64,000 nt of DNA, taken from Daphnia carinata (taxonomy: Eukaryota; Arthropoda; Branchiopoda; Diplostraca; Daphniidae). The position numbers and the translations under genes are program-made. Within the stretch, counting starts at the first letter, position 1, and each line of letters opens with the position of its first letter. This document shows positions 48,801 through 60,900 of the stretch, piece after piece. Below the pieces are notes generated by a model that worked only from the letters and a program-made list of their open reading frames with translations, ran no database searches and was not told the DNA's origin. The stretch is from contig NC_081331.1 in assembly GCF_022539665.2 (NCBI RefSeq), forward strand, positions 4,932,501 through 4,996,500. The letters are read 5' to 3'.

Positions 48801-49361
48801 AGCAGACCGTGCACTCCCCCGTTTGCGTGCTGTATACCGTAGACGCTACACAGGTACGTAAGAGCACCTAACAAACCGACTGTGAAGGTTAAAAAAAAAA
48901 AAAACAGTCCTCACAGTACATGCTAATCAACCGCAAGAATAGAGACGTGAGAAGTCCTTAAAGCATAATATTAAATACACTTTTTCCCGTGCATTTAAAA
49001 GAAAAGAACTCGATGCTATTGATTGATTGCGGACAATTTCTTATTCACCTCGAACTCGATCCTCATTTGGATTCTTCAGTTTCGTGGAGGCCCCTCATAG
49101 AAAATAAATATTCCCCCCATTCATATTCATGTGTGAATAATCACGTTCGATAATTACAATTTTATATATATATATATAGCAATGCCTATAGCAGATGAAA
49201 GCTTTACAAAAAGTGAACGTTCCAAGGCCAACGGACGCGTGCGTGCGTACCGACTGCACCGTAGCGTCTTGATGAAGAAGAGACTGATGTGGGAAAAAGA
49301 AAAAAAAAAAACTACCATTCGTCGTGAACGACGACCTTCCATAACAGGTCCTCGGTATGTT

Positions 49362-49398
<37 letters not shown>

Positions 49399-51032
49399 TA
49401 TTCACGCATTTTTTTGGGGCCGATATACTAATGAGGGAAGATGCTACACGCAAGACCCGACATGTGCGTCCTTGACGATGACGGAGGCGTCCAATTGTGT
49501 CGGATGAACGAGTGTTCACGCATAAAAATAATCAAATTAATTAAAAATAATTTCGAGAAAATTGGAATGGCTAGTTTCGTGGGGGCCAATAAGCAAACAA
49601 GCCTGCGCTGTTCTCAATTCCAAGGTATCCCGTGTTTATCATTTATGCTAAATACGGAACATACGTTGTGTGACAAAAGGTGCTGACTTTGTGTCGCGTT
49701 GAATACATTAACGATGTTCGTTTTCCCGATCGGCTGGATTCGAAATCTACGGGATTTTTGAATATTCATTTTGCATGAAACAAGGACGCAAAGCAACAAT
49801 AGGGTGGGGTCGGACTTTACTCTGAGGGAAACATTCACGAGGTTAACGAGTACGTTTCAATCAGATGATTTTGTTACATTTTAATGCCGAAAAACAAAAA
49901 CGAAATGAGGTTGCGACGATTGAATTGTCGTTCGATTGTCAATCTAGCACAATGATTGCCAGCGCTTCTGGGTCTGCCCACCTTGTTCTATATGCTAATA
50001 AGTCCATAGTAGCGTGACAGACATGCCGAGCTCTTCGCCATCGACATTCTAATCCAGTGGAAACGGGATTATTTTTCACATTTGGTAAATATCCTTGCAT
50101 AAGCAATGGTGCATGGTAAATTACCTAATCAGTAGTAATCTCTTTCAATAACATGGCCATTAACTTACGGAGCCAAATATGTACAAAAAATTAAACAAAT
50201 ATTGTTGGTTTTCGTTAATTCTCGTTTAACAGCAAAATAAAAAAAATGCTATTTTTTTAAAAGTTGCATTATTTTCTATTTTTGGGCATTTCCACTCTCT
50301 CTGCAATTGCATCATTCGACGCTCAGCAATCCGGGGATTCTAAACCTCCAACTTTTCTTTCGCTACCTTACCTCACCCTTAGACAAAGTGATACATTCAA
50401 TCCCGCTCTCGTAATGATACCCTCATCTCAAACAAAATGTACATCCGGCTCCACGCGCCAATCACTTTCCGTGAAAGATTAGTGGCTCGTCAGACAATAT
50501 GATGTATGGATTTTACTTCGTAGATGGATATTCACTATCGTGTTTACGATGAGCATGACGGAAGAGCTACAAAAGTTTTGAGACAGAGACTGACGGTGGG
50601 TATGAACATTCGCTAGTTATTGATTATAACGTGACTCGTGGCTACTGACACACACTTTCAAGAGAATGAAAACTTACAACTTCAGAAGCTACCAGCCGTT
50701 CCATCACATGGCTCCTAATAGACCAAACATTTTTTCTTTTCTTGGCCCGTGGATATGCACCGTGATGGCGCACGTCGAATTCAATTTGCAGAACGCTCAC
50801 GAAACGAGTTTTGACATGATAGATTTTTCTTTTGAAACAATTTGTTCGCAGTTTTTCTTAAAAAATAGGCTTGTCTATGTATGGTAATGTTCATCCTACA
50901 ATAGCTAAATTTATTTAATACAGAGGTGGTAAAGCGAAAAAAAAAAGAGCCACTTACCCAATCTGTCATTTTGATGATAGTGGCTGTTGATGTTTTGGAA
51001 CGTTCCGCCGTGCGAGTGTTGGTCGTCGACAT
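42891..51032 (-). CDS. Coiled-coil protein (paralogue of the gene at 36794)
   Basis: Four minus-strand exons join at phase 0: 50958-51032, 45964-46200, 45354-45818 and 42891-43403, giving 429 residues. Exon 1 (MSTTNTRTAERSKTSTATII...) ends at a perfect GTAAGT donor; the first intron is about 4.76 kb. Exon 2 ends with a coiled coil around NLEEARQMIARLTERN. Exon 3 continues it with REEQMRLLTSQLLLLEANLR and NQRDRIISGQ (145-154), followed by a His run and acidic/Ser-rich sequence. Exon 4 has a long Glu/Asp run, a Ser-rich region and SNHRSVTRPRDVKFKKNNKC (381-400). The coiled-coil centre and the C-terminal motif match the neighbouring plus-strand gene. The last codons sit at a CAG|GTTTGA donor-like site, so an additional 3' exon is possible. 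Family not recognised. Confidence 0.78.
46201..50957 (-). other. First intron of the minus-strand coiled-coil gene
   Basis: This 4.76-kb intron holds mostly A/T-run sequence. Between 47.8 and 48.4 kb four short minus-strand segments are framed by good splice sites (see findings), but no combination restores the reading frame. Confidence 0.55.
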
Positions 51033-54000
51033 GGTGAAAGCGCAGAGAAAACAGCGTGTTTGTTGTTGTGGGAAAAAAAAACGAGGCGAGTTTAAGGGTC
51101 AAGAGTCACTTTCATTACTATATTTCTCTCGTGTCATTAGGCCACAGAGAGTATAATAATAACAATCCTCAACGAGCGTAACATCCTTTCGACTCGTTGT
51201 TTCACGATCCCCACTGCACTCGGCTTTAAAAGTAGCACTTTCTTCAACGACACTAGTGCGTCTAATAAGACTGCAAGCAAGTACAGCTCTGTTTTGTAAG
51301 AAGGTGAAGGTGGTACAGTTCCCATAAGCCAAAGAGGTTCACTGACAACACCCACAAAACTGGTATAGCAAAGCCAAAGTTGCCGACTATGTTCAAATAA
51401 CAGGCGGCTATTTCTTTCGATTTCTGTTCTTTTTGCAACTTTTGTTTTCTTGAATCGTTCACTTTCTCTCGGCTACACGCAATCGACCGATGAGCAGGTC
51501 GGACGATGGCGACGCACAGATGGGACCCCCTCTAGCAAAGTAACAAAGAGTTAACTTCTCGTAGATCTTGATAAAAACAGGTAAATGCAATAGTTGAAGA
51601 AAAAGGATGACGGGGCTTAGACACATTTGGAAATGTTTCGATAGCCCTAGAGAAAATAAAGAACTTACCTTCTAGAACAAGATGAACACACACACAAAGA
51701 GAGTTTCGTAGTCGCCGGGATCACGGAACACACAAAAAAAAAGGCTCCCAACCGAGTTGAATGAACCGCACTCACAACAACAAGCAAAAGGCCCCCAGTT
51801 TTCCTTTTCTAGATTACAATAATTTTTCTAACCTCTTCCCATCCGTCGCTCTTTACAGGTGTCCACGCAATTTTCAGGGGTCGGGTCTTCATTTAAGTTG
51901 TTCCAGATTCAATTCTTTTTTTTTTTTTAAGGAGGGAGGAAAACCACAGAACACTTAAAAAAAAACTGTGTGATTCTCTTTACGTTGTGCACTTGTTTTT
52001 GTTTGTCCTTGTCAACGAGTTTTGTTTCTGGAGACAAAGAAATAGATTCACTAGACCTGTTCTTATTTTCTCTTTCCTCGGGCTAGAGTTGATATTTTGA
52101 ATGCCCCCCACTGCTGAAACTCAATTACAGTGAGCACATTCAAGTCGATAAATCGATAGATTATATCGTGCCAAAGTCACTCGACGCGTTTTCTTCGGTC
52201 GACGTTGCTACGAAAACTCGTCCAAAACTGGCCTGGACACGATGGTGATTGTCTTCCAAAAGTTAAAAAAACAAAATGTCTAGTCCAATAAATCAGTGAG
52301 AGACGAGTTTAAAGCTACACAAACTAAAACGAGACACGCAGCAACACACAGAAGACAAAATAAAGCCCAAAGCAATAAGATTTTTTTTGTTCTCTTGTTG
52401 TTTTGGGCGTCTACCTGGCTCAGGTGAAGGTTAGCAGCCGACTGGACGAGAAGACGAAGAAGACGGAGCTCCGTATGGTCTTGGAAACGGGGAGAAAGAC
52501 GGGGAGGGGTTCGTTTTTTTTTTTTTTCTCATCGACTCTTCCCCCTTTACGTATATAATTCTCTCTCTCTCTTTCTTTTTCAGTTTCGGACTGTTGGGCA
52601 ACTTTGTTAGCCATGCGTGACCCTCCGGAATAGAACAACCGGGTGGTTATTCTTTTTTTTTCCCCTTTAGTGTAGTATGGACTTTATATCGTGTTCTGTC
52701 CTACTATACAGTAAACATAATGAAACCTTTTTTTGGGTATTTGTTCGCCTTGCAAGTATCATCACAGATTGTGATGGCGAGAAAAGTTATTTCACAATCG
52801 ACGGCACACGGAAAGAAGGTTTCATTATCACACCATCGTCGTTAGATACAGCGGGAACGGATGAGATTCTTTTTATTACATAGCGGCAACAGGAAAAAAA
52901 AAAATGATCGGTTCTCATACTGAAAAAAAAAAAAAATTCCCCCTCGAAATATAAAAATCTGGACATGAAGAAAAAAATTTTATTTGACACCCCTTGGTCG
53001 ATTTCTTGCGCGTTTACGCGGAATCCCGCGTGCTTGTTAGCGTGGGCAGCTGTTATTCTTGTTAGAGGTTTTTTTTTCTTTCATCCCTCCTCCTCAAGAC
53101 CAAAGATGGGGCATTGAGAGACGTAATAAAAACCAAATTCAGTCGAGTGCATCTCTCGGCTCAATTTATTAGGACAACGCCCGAGAAGAGAGGGGGGGAG
53201 AAAGAAAATCGACATATTCTATTAAAACAGCTAAAAAGAAAAACAGTGGGGGGTTGTATCAGTGCCACCGGAACTTCTACCATTCACACACACAGAGAGT
53301 CTCAAACGAAGCCAAGCAAGAAGCCAGAAGAGTGGGAAAACAGCTTGTCTCTCGTTTGCACAAGTTTTGCTTTTTACCTTTTTACCCACGCTGTGTTAGC
53401 CGTCACAAATCTACTTATTAATTTACGTGCCATCGACAGGAGAATTTCATTTCCAACTCACGAAGTAGTTGTATGATAATCAGGCTGTTCTCATATCATT
53501 CGGCGTGTGTCTTTTGATATGATGACAGCCATAAAATGCCAACGTTAAATTAGTTGTTGCTGAAGGCGAGAGGCAAAAAAAAAGGTAGCGGAGAGTTAAT
53601 GACTTACATACGTAATGACATTCTGACGTTGTAAAATGAATTTTACGATTTCATGAAAGCCTCGTCGTGATAATTAGGCAAGTATGCTGTACAGCTTTCC
53701 TTAAAAATTAATTCAATCTGGACAACGATATGAGAATATCAGACGACAATAAGAGCCCCTCGTTTACATTGACAACCATTTTCTTGGCTTTGTTATCTTA
53801 AGTTTTTGTGTTGACATTCTTGCCATTTGAATTGCACGGGCTTCACTCGTAATCTGGTTTTTTTTAGTACCCACACACCTATTTAAATGTGTAATCCCAT
53901 TCCCATGACAAAAAATTCCTTTTCTCCGCCCTCCTTATTGGATAAACGAGAAATACTTCCATAATTGCAAATCAACTGAACGACATATTTCAGAAAAAGT

Positions 54001-56540
54001 ACTTTCAGGCAACATAATTCCACCATTTTGGAATGTCACTGCAGCAATTTACCAGATTTTATAATTCAATCTTCAATTTCTTAGAATTTGAATGGTGAAA
54101 ATAAAACATAATAAAGAATGGTGGCCTCGTTTTGTTTTCACAATATCAAACGAAATTTTTCGTTAGTGTATACTGTTACGTTGCAAAAGGTGTCAATGGG
54201 GTGGGTGGGCTACCGCATATGGTTATCTAATTCGGTCGCAATAAAACCTTTAGTTAGGCCACATCATGGTCACACAAAACCCATCTGTTCCGTATGGTTA
54301 CGAACCACAAATGCACTGTTACGAATCGCTCCCCTTTTTTTTTTCTTTGTTGATGCAGAATGCGTGGGGCATCAACGTCTCAAGAATGAAGATCTCGTCA
54401 CGCTTAACAGTTCAAAAAAACAAAAAGTGAAAGCCAAATAATACACGTCCTCTTTGCTTTTTTTCCCTCTTCTGAAATTCTACATTTCATTGTGTTTTTC
54501 TGTTAAAAATTGCAGGTACAAGACATGTCACGCCTCCTTTCGGCCGTTGTAAGGCCGTGATAACCAATCGTTTTCAAGCCCCCTCCTCCAAAAAAACAAC
54601 AACCGATTCGAATTGTGATAGCGATCCCTTTATGCCCTCACGAATGTGCGTGATTAATAGAGACAATAAAAAATGGATGTTCTTAGTTACCTGAACCTTG
54701 AAGAATCCCAGAGAGAGTGTTATTGCTCTGAGCACATCGACAGGGGGCAAAACACCAAGCCTGGTGGCGCTGTGTATGCAAATGATTGTTTTTTTTTTTC
54801 GAAAATCACCGACAATTTTAGCCAATCTTGGGCACAGCATTATCTATATGCAAATAAATCAGCACGGAAATTCACTACAATCGACAAGATCTGAAGAAAG
54901 TCACGTTTGAAATGTTCACTGAAATAACTCTTTTCTCTAGAATGTTTTTTCGTTTCTCTGCACACTATTGGTATGGCAAACCCCTGACATTTCGATGACA
55001 GCAGCCAGCCATGCTTAAACGAACTAGACTTAGAAAGATTTCGTGGAAACCATGCTGCACGGTTATCGTCTGACAACTTGGGCATGTTGCCGGATATTCG
55101 AAATTCTTTTTTGGTTTTATTTTGACAGTTACCCATCCGATTTTCAGTTAACTACTGTTTTATCAACCAGCGTTGCACATTCGTTTGGCTATTCTTCTTG
55201 GAATTAAATATAAAATCAGAATGTAAAAAAAAAAAACGCATTAAATGTTGCAGAACATTTTTTTTTGTATGTTGGTTTTTCCTGAACTAGTACAAAAAAA
55301 CTGGGTTTTTAAAATAAAACCTTTTCTGGCTTTAAACTTTGTCTTCATTGGCGATCAGTTTGTAAGAATTCGACCCAATAAAAAATAGACCATAGATGGA
55401 CACGCAGATTTTTTTCAAACACTGAAGAGACACAGCAAAATGTTTCTGTTTTAAAAAAATCAATGATAAAAAAAAACGAAAATCTATTGGAGAAGATTGT
55501 GACAGACTGTGGGAAGTTGAGGGTGGCGGTAATAGAGAAAAAAAAAATCAACTTTCAAAATCGGACGAGATGTTACAAATTTTTGAAAGATCCGGCATGG
55601 GCATGGGTTTTTTTCGTTTGTACACTCTCATTTTGGTGGTATGCACGGCAATTCATTGATAAATCCGTTAGATATCAGCAGAGGGGCGTTAAGACGACAG
55701 AATAAACACTCAATAATTGGCCCGCGTTTCCAATAATGTCATCCTCCTTAAACAAATTGGCAATTCTCTTCATCGCTATAGATAGGTCACAGAATCAAAA
55801 TATGACGTTTGCAAAGTACAATGATTTAAATCTGTACAGCGTGTGGATTACGGGATTGATGAGAAAGGAGGCGCGGGATATCGAGTCATCATCACTTCAA
55901 AAAATAAATCAAAATCAAGTCGGTGGCGAGGGCGCACGAGTCAATTTGAACAGCACGGGAGTAAAATTTGACGGTCACGGTTTCCTTTTTTCCTAACGTT
56001 ATGTTTGCAAAGATATTTCACATGGACAATACAAGGACATACTGTTGATCACGCGCAACCAGACTGTTTCTTTTTTCAAACGTTTTCAATTTTTTTTTTC
56101 TTTTGAGACCCGGAGTTTTTTTTTTCTCTTAATTTTGCAGCAGTGGCAGTTAAAAAAAAAAATACGAACAAAATGATTTCGAGTTAACGTGACAGAAAAA
56201 AAAAATAGATCACGGCATATTTTAAAAAAAAAAAACAAGAGGACAAACCCTTCGCATTATATCAATGTCATCATCAATAAACCCTTTTTGCTCTCAAATT
56301 TCATCAAACGGGATCGCACAAATTATTTTTTTTCTCAAAGACGAAGTTACAACTGGCGTATTCCCCAGCCCAAATTGCACGGGTATCTTTCTCAAGTGGA
56401 TCTTCCTAACACAAAAATTCTTGATTCTATCGTCGATGAAAACAACACGATCATGTGTTTACAGACCATCAAAATCAATAATAGTTCAAAATAAAAGAAA
56501 CCAAAACATCCATCCAGTGTAGATCAAAATCAGAAGGAAA

Positions 56541-56571
<31 letters not shown>

Positions 56572-57930
56572 CATGGCCATGGAGGAGGGATGGTGGTAAA
56601 CGGGATTTAAGGTAAAGAAGCTATGCATATGCTTTCAAGAAAGCGGCAAAGATTACAATATGTCAAAATTGGAAAAGGTCATCAAGATTTCGTTACCCAA
56701 GTCACCCTGACCTTTCCCCAGAGTTTTGTAAGCATCTAAATCAACCAGCAGAAGATATCGGGAGATTGGAATCAATAAGATGAAGGCCCTACAATCCAAT
56801 TATGGTTATTTGTCTTTTTAGCTTACTACCAGTTGTCAAAATACGCGAACGTGCACACAAGACACTAAATAATGAAACCATGGATTTTTCTTTTTAGTAT
56901 GCTTAAGACAGGTATTTTCAAAATTGAACCCCAAAAATTATCTTTTAAGTTTTGACATAATTGACATCCACCATCGTTTTAACTGAAATTTCTAAATGAG
57001 CCTACACCTAGTACGAAGAAAAGTTTAGGGAGTTTGTTTAAATAATGTTCTACTCGTTATATCAACGGACAAAGAAGATGGGGAATTTGAGGCGGGTTAT
57101 AATAAGAGGTCAGCTCAAGACAAGGGCGAGGGTGGGCGAGAAGGGGACAAACTCACGATCATGGACACATTACTTCCTCGTTTTGAGAAAAAGAAAAACT
57201 CACGGACATCGGATTGTTGCAACATCATCAGCAGCAGCAGCAAAAGACAGGTATCTTTAAAAAGTCTCTTCAACATGGCAACAATATTGGATCGTCAATA
57301 TAGTGGAGAAAAATGCAAACGTGTTATCTCGAATGAACCAAGACAAAAAAAAATTATTTTCTCAGCTTATAAGACTGGACTCAAATGACCTGAGGAGGGG
57401 TAGCGTGTTTTCTCGACCTTGGTGGATTGTTAGATTTCGAATGACACTGGATCAGTTTCAAATATCGAAACAAATGAACAGCGGGTTATGGGAGAAATTT
57501 CAGTTGCGGATGTTGAGGGAGGGAGGGAGAGTTGGGGGGGTAAAAATGAACAAACATGTAAAAGACAGAATAGCACATTTCCGACGACTGTGTGTACTTT
57601 GCCTTCTCCTTTTCCTACGTTAGTCTGAGCTTTAGGTTGGTATCAAGGAAAAAAACCAAAGGAAGAGGAACCCAATCAAAAATAAAAACACAAGCCCATC
57701 AACCAACAGACATTAAAATAGGATTGGATGGAGAGTAGAGTGGAGAAAAAAAAAAAGAATAACATGACGCATTTTTTTCGACACGTTGGATTATGTGAAC
57801 ATCGATGAGAAGACACGATCTATTGTTACCAGCTTGCAGCAAACCACTATATATAAACAAAGGCAGTTTGTAATGTACGATTCCAAAGGAAGAGTGTTGC
57901 AGGCGGAGATATTACCACTGTTGTTTCCTG
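51033..57930. other. Intergenic, no supported gene
   Basis: This holds the 5' region of the coiled-coil gene on the left and the 3' UTR of Psi on the right. A minus-strand donor-like CAG|GTAGAC at about 52414 could end a 5' UTR exon. Otherwise the sequence is A/T runs and unique non-coding DNA. Confidence 0.45.
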
Positions 57931-60900
57931 CTATTGTCCGTCAGAAGGAGCTTGTCCATAGCCTCCATACCCCTGGTAGCCGTAAGCTGCTGCTCCGCCT
58001 TGAGGTTGTCCGCCGCCCGGCTGTCCTCCGTAGTAACCAGCCGCGGCCGCGGCGCTACCTCCAGATCCAGCGCCAGGATAGGCACCGTACTGAGCAGCTG
58101 ATCCAGCTTGACCTGGACCTTGACCGCCCTGTGCACTCTACAAGAAATTATTGCGTTATCGGTCAAACTTCCGGCAACAACATGCAATGCTCATCGGCTT
58201 TTCACATATCTAAAATAGCAGTGTTTCCGATATCAACCCAAAATGAAAGCGGCATTTGGGAATGGTACGCGACTAGGACCGGAATACCCTGGAAGCAAGA
58301 AAAGTTCAATTTCTTACCTGCTTCAACCTGGCCTGGGCTTCGATGGCTTCCGCTTCCCCAATCTTGCCAATCGAACGATAGTAGGCGGCCCACTGTGCGC
58401 TATAGTCTTGGGTTGGCGCCGCCGCAGGAGCAGCTGCTGGAGCCGCTGATACTGCTGCATTTCCCATACCCTATAAGGCAATCATTCGTTTAGTAACTGA
58501 ACAAAATAACTACGAGGCATTGGCAATCCAGTAAAGCGAAGCATTTACGTTACAAACACTTTTCATTTCAAATTCTTACCTTGCTGGCTTTCAGTTGTTG
58601 TTCAAGGGCTTCCGCATCTTTCATGGCTCCAATACTTCTGTAGTACTGAATCCACTGGGCCGTATAATCGGGTTGTCCCGTTTGAGGATTTACAGGAACA
58701 CTCCCTATGATTGATAGGTAAATAAGCCACCAGCCTAAGTTGTATCCCATTAAAGGAAAAAAAGAAATCTACCGCTGTTGCCTTCAGGTTGTCCAGGATT
58801 ACCACTTTGGGCTGAAGGTGCGCCGCTTCCCGGTTGCTGATAGAACTGCTGCTGTTGGTAATAGGCAGCCCACGCGGCGGCATTTGCGGCGTTTGGATCC
58901 GCTTTAGCTATAAAAATGTGAATTAACTAAGTGCGAAACTCAAGAAAGATAAAAACAACTGAATTACATGGGTCGTTGGGTTGTCCAGGCCACTGTTGGT
59001 AAGCGGCTGCTCCCCAGCCCTGAGCTGCATATGCTCCTGCATTCTGGTTCTGTCCCATTGGATATCCTTGTGTCGGTGGTGCACCCATTGGTCCCTAGAT
59101 TTAACAACAAAAAAATTTAGAATGTGAATATGCGCTTGCATAAAACAGGTATTTCAAGGCTTTCAACTGTAGCACGAAATTCGATTACCAACCACCCAAT
59201 TTTTTATTGATGGTCAGTCAGTACTTTCTGCTAATTTATTTTGCACTGAGAGCATTAGTTTGAAGCCAATCGTCTTCAAAATTAACATAACTCTTGTGCC
59301 AAACACACAAAATGGAAAACCATGATATCAAAACGGGTTCACTACTTACCAATCCCAGTTTTTCGCTGATCATCCTCTTAGCAAGCTCAACTTGTTCGTG
59401 CGACCCTCGAATGATGAAGATCTTTTCATTTGGATTAGGGGGAGGCCTCCGATCAAGCTCACAAAACGCTCCGGACTGCTGATTGATTTGCTTGATTGTT
59501 TCTCCTCCTGGAATTAACAATGGTCATGACGCTAAAGCACGCAAAGTGAGTAAAGAAGTATATACCTTTGCCTATAATAATTCCGGTTTTGGTGGAAGGA
59601 ACAAGAAATTGGTATTCGACTTTGTCCTGTCCGTTACGGGCCATTCCCATGCTTGGTCCACTTCGGCCCACTCCAGGTCCATATTCTCCCCATCCACCAC
59701 CGCCTGTTGAGCTTCCACCGCCAGGGCTTCGTCCGTAAGGAGCTCCATTCATGCTGCTTCCACCAGTGCTTCCTCCAGTTCGACCCCGGCCCCTCCCCAT
59801 CTGGCTATCGCGCGCCTGTGACTCCCCCAACACATGGAAAGAAGAAAAAGTTGACATCTCGTCATTTCCATAAACCGTAAAAACTGTATCACTTTCTTTT
59901 AGCCATTAACTAAACTAAAAAAAAAAAATCTTATGAAGTTAAAGCACATTATTAAGTGCACTACCAATACAGATTCAATGAGTTCTTCGATGCGTTGTCT
60001 GGCGTCCTCGATCTGGTTCATGGTGCCTGTCAGCGCGCACATCCGTTCCTCGGGATTGTCGTCTCGCCCTTGCTGGAACTGAACTCGGGCTCCTGTTTCG
60101 TTCTGGATCTTCTTGATCATCTCGCCGTTCTTCCCAATTACAACACCGACAGCCGATCGCGGCACTGCCACCTGAAGCAGGGTAGGACAAGCGAACCCTT
60201 AACACTAATTCCACTCGAGTTCCCAAAAATGTTTTCGGTAGTTTTTACACTGCCCCGTTGAATGAATGTTTGACCATACTAATAACAACCCAAAGAGGCG
60301 ATTTGATTTTAGGTCTGGGCGCAAGGATAAGGTGTCAGGCAGGATAGAAAGAAGAATCAAACCAAAGATGGATACAGTAGGAGATTGGGTAGTCAAGTGA
60401 AGATTGGTTAAGAAGAGAAGTCTCAAAATAATGCGTAAGTTTTTAACGTGAAATAAGAAAAAAAAAAGCAATAAATGTTGACAGAAAAATGTAGAAATAC
60501 GTGCACAGACATAGACGAACGAAATACCTCGATAGTTTGCTGCGGCCCACCTCCTCCATAACTACCAAACCTCTGTCCTCGACTGAAGGCCTAGTGTCAT
60601 AGAGAAATTTGGCCTCAATTACTACACACGAACGATCCTAAGTAGCTGTAATTCATCAACGTTTTGATGTCTCACATCTCCAATCGCAAGTTTCAAACTC
60701 AAAGACGCCGCAAGCAATTGTTGTCATCAACAAAATAAGAAAACGAGTATCGCCATTCATTCAAAGGGCAGTAGACGCGAAGCCCACGATAATCTCATTG
60801 TAGAATAATCGAGTTGTAAATTAACACTACACGCTGTAGCTGCTGTTTGAAATTTGTGATTGAACATCGGAGACCTTACGAAAGACGGAAAGTAATAGAG

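Noticed and set aside
54118-54441. 107-residue plus-strand open frame
   Set aside because: No domain, low-complexity Phe run, no splice or composition support.
57786-58493. 235-residue plus-strand open frame
   Set aside because: It is antisense to the well-supported 3' exons of Psi and crosses their introns.
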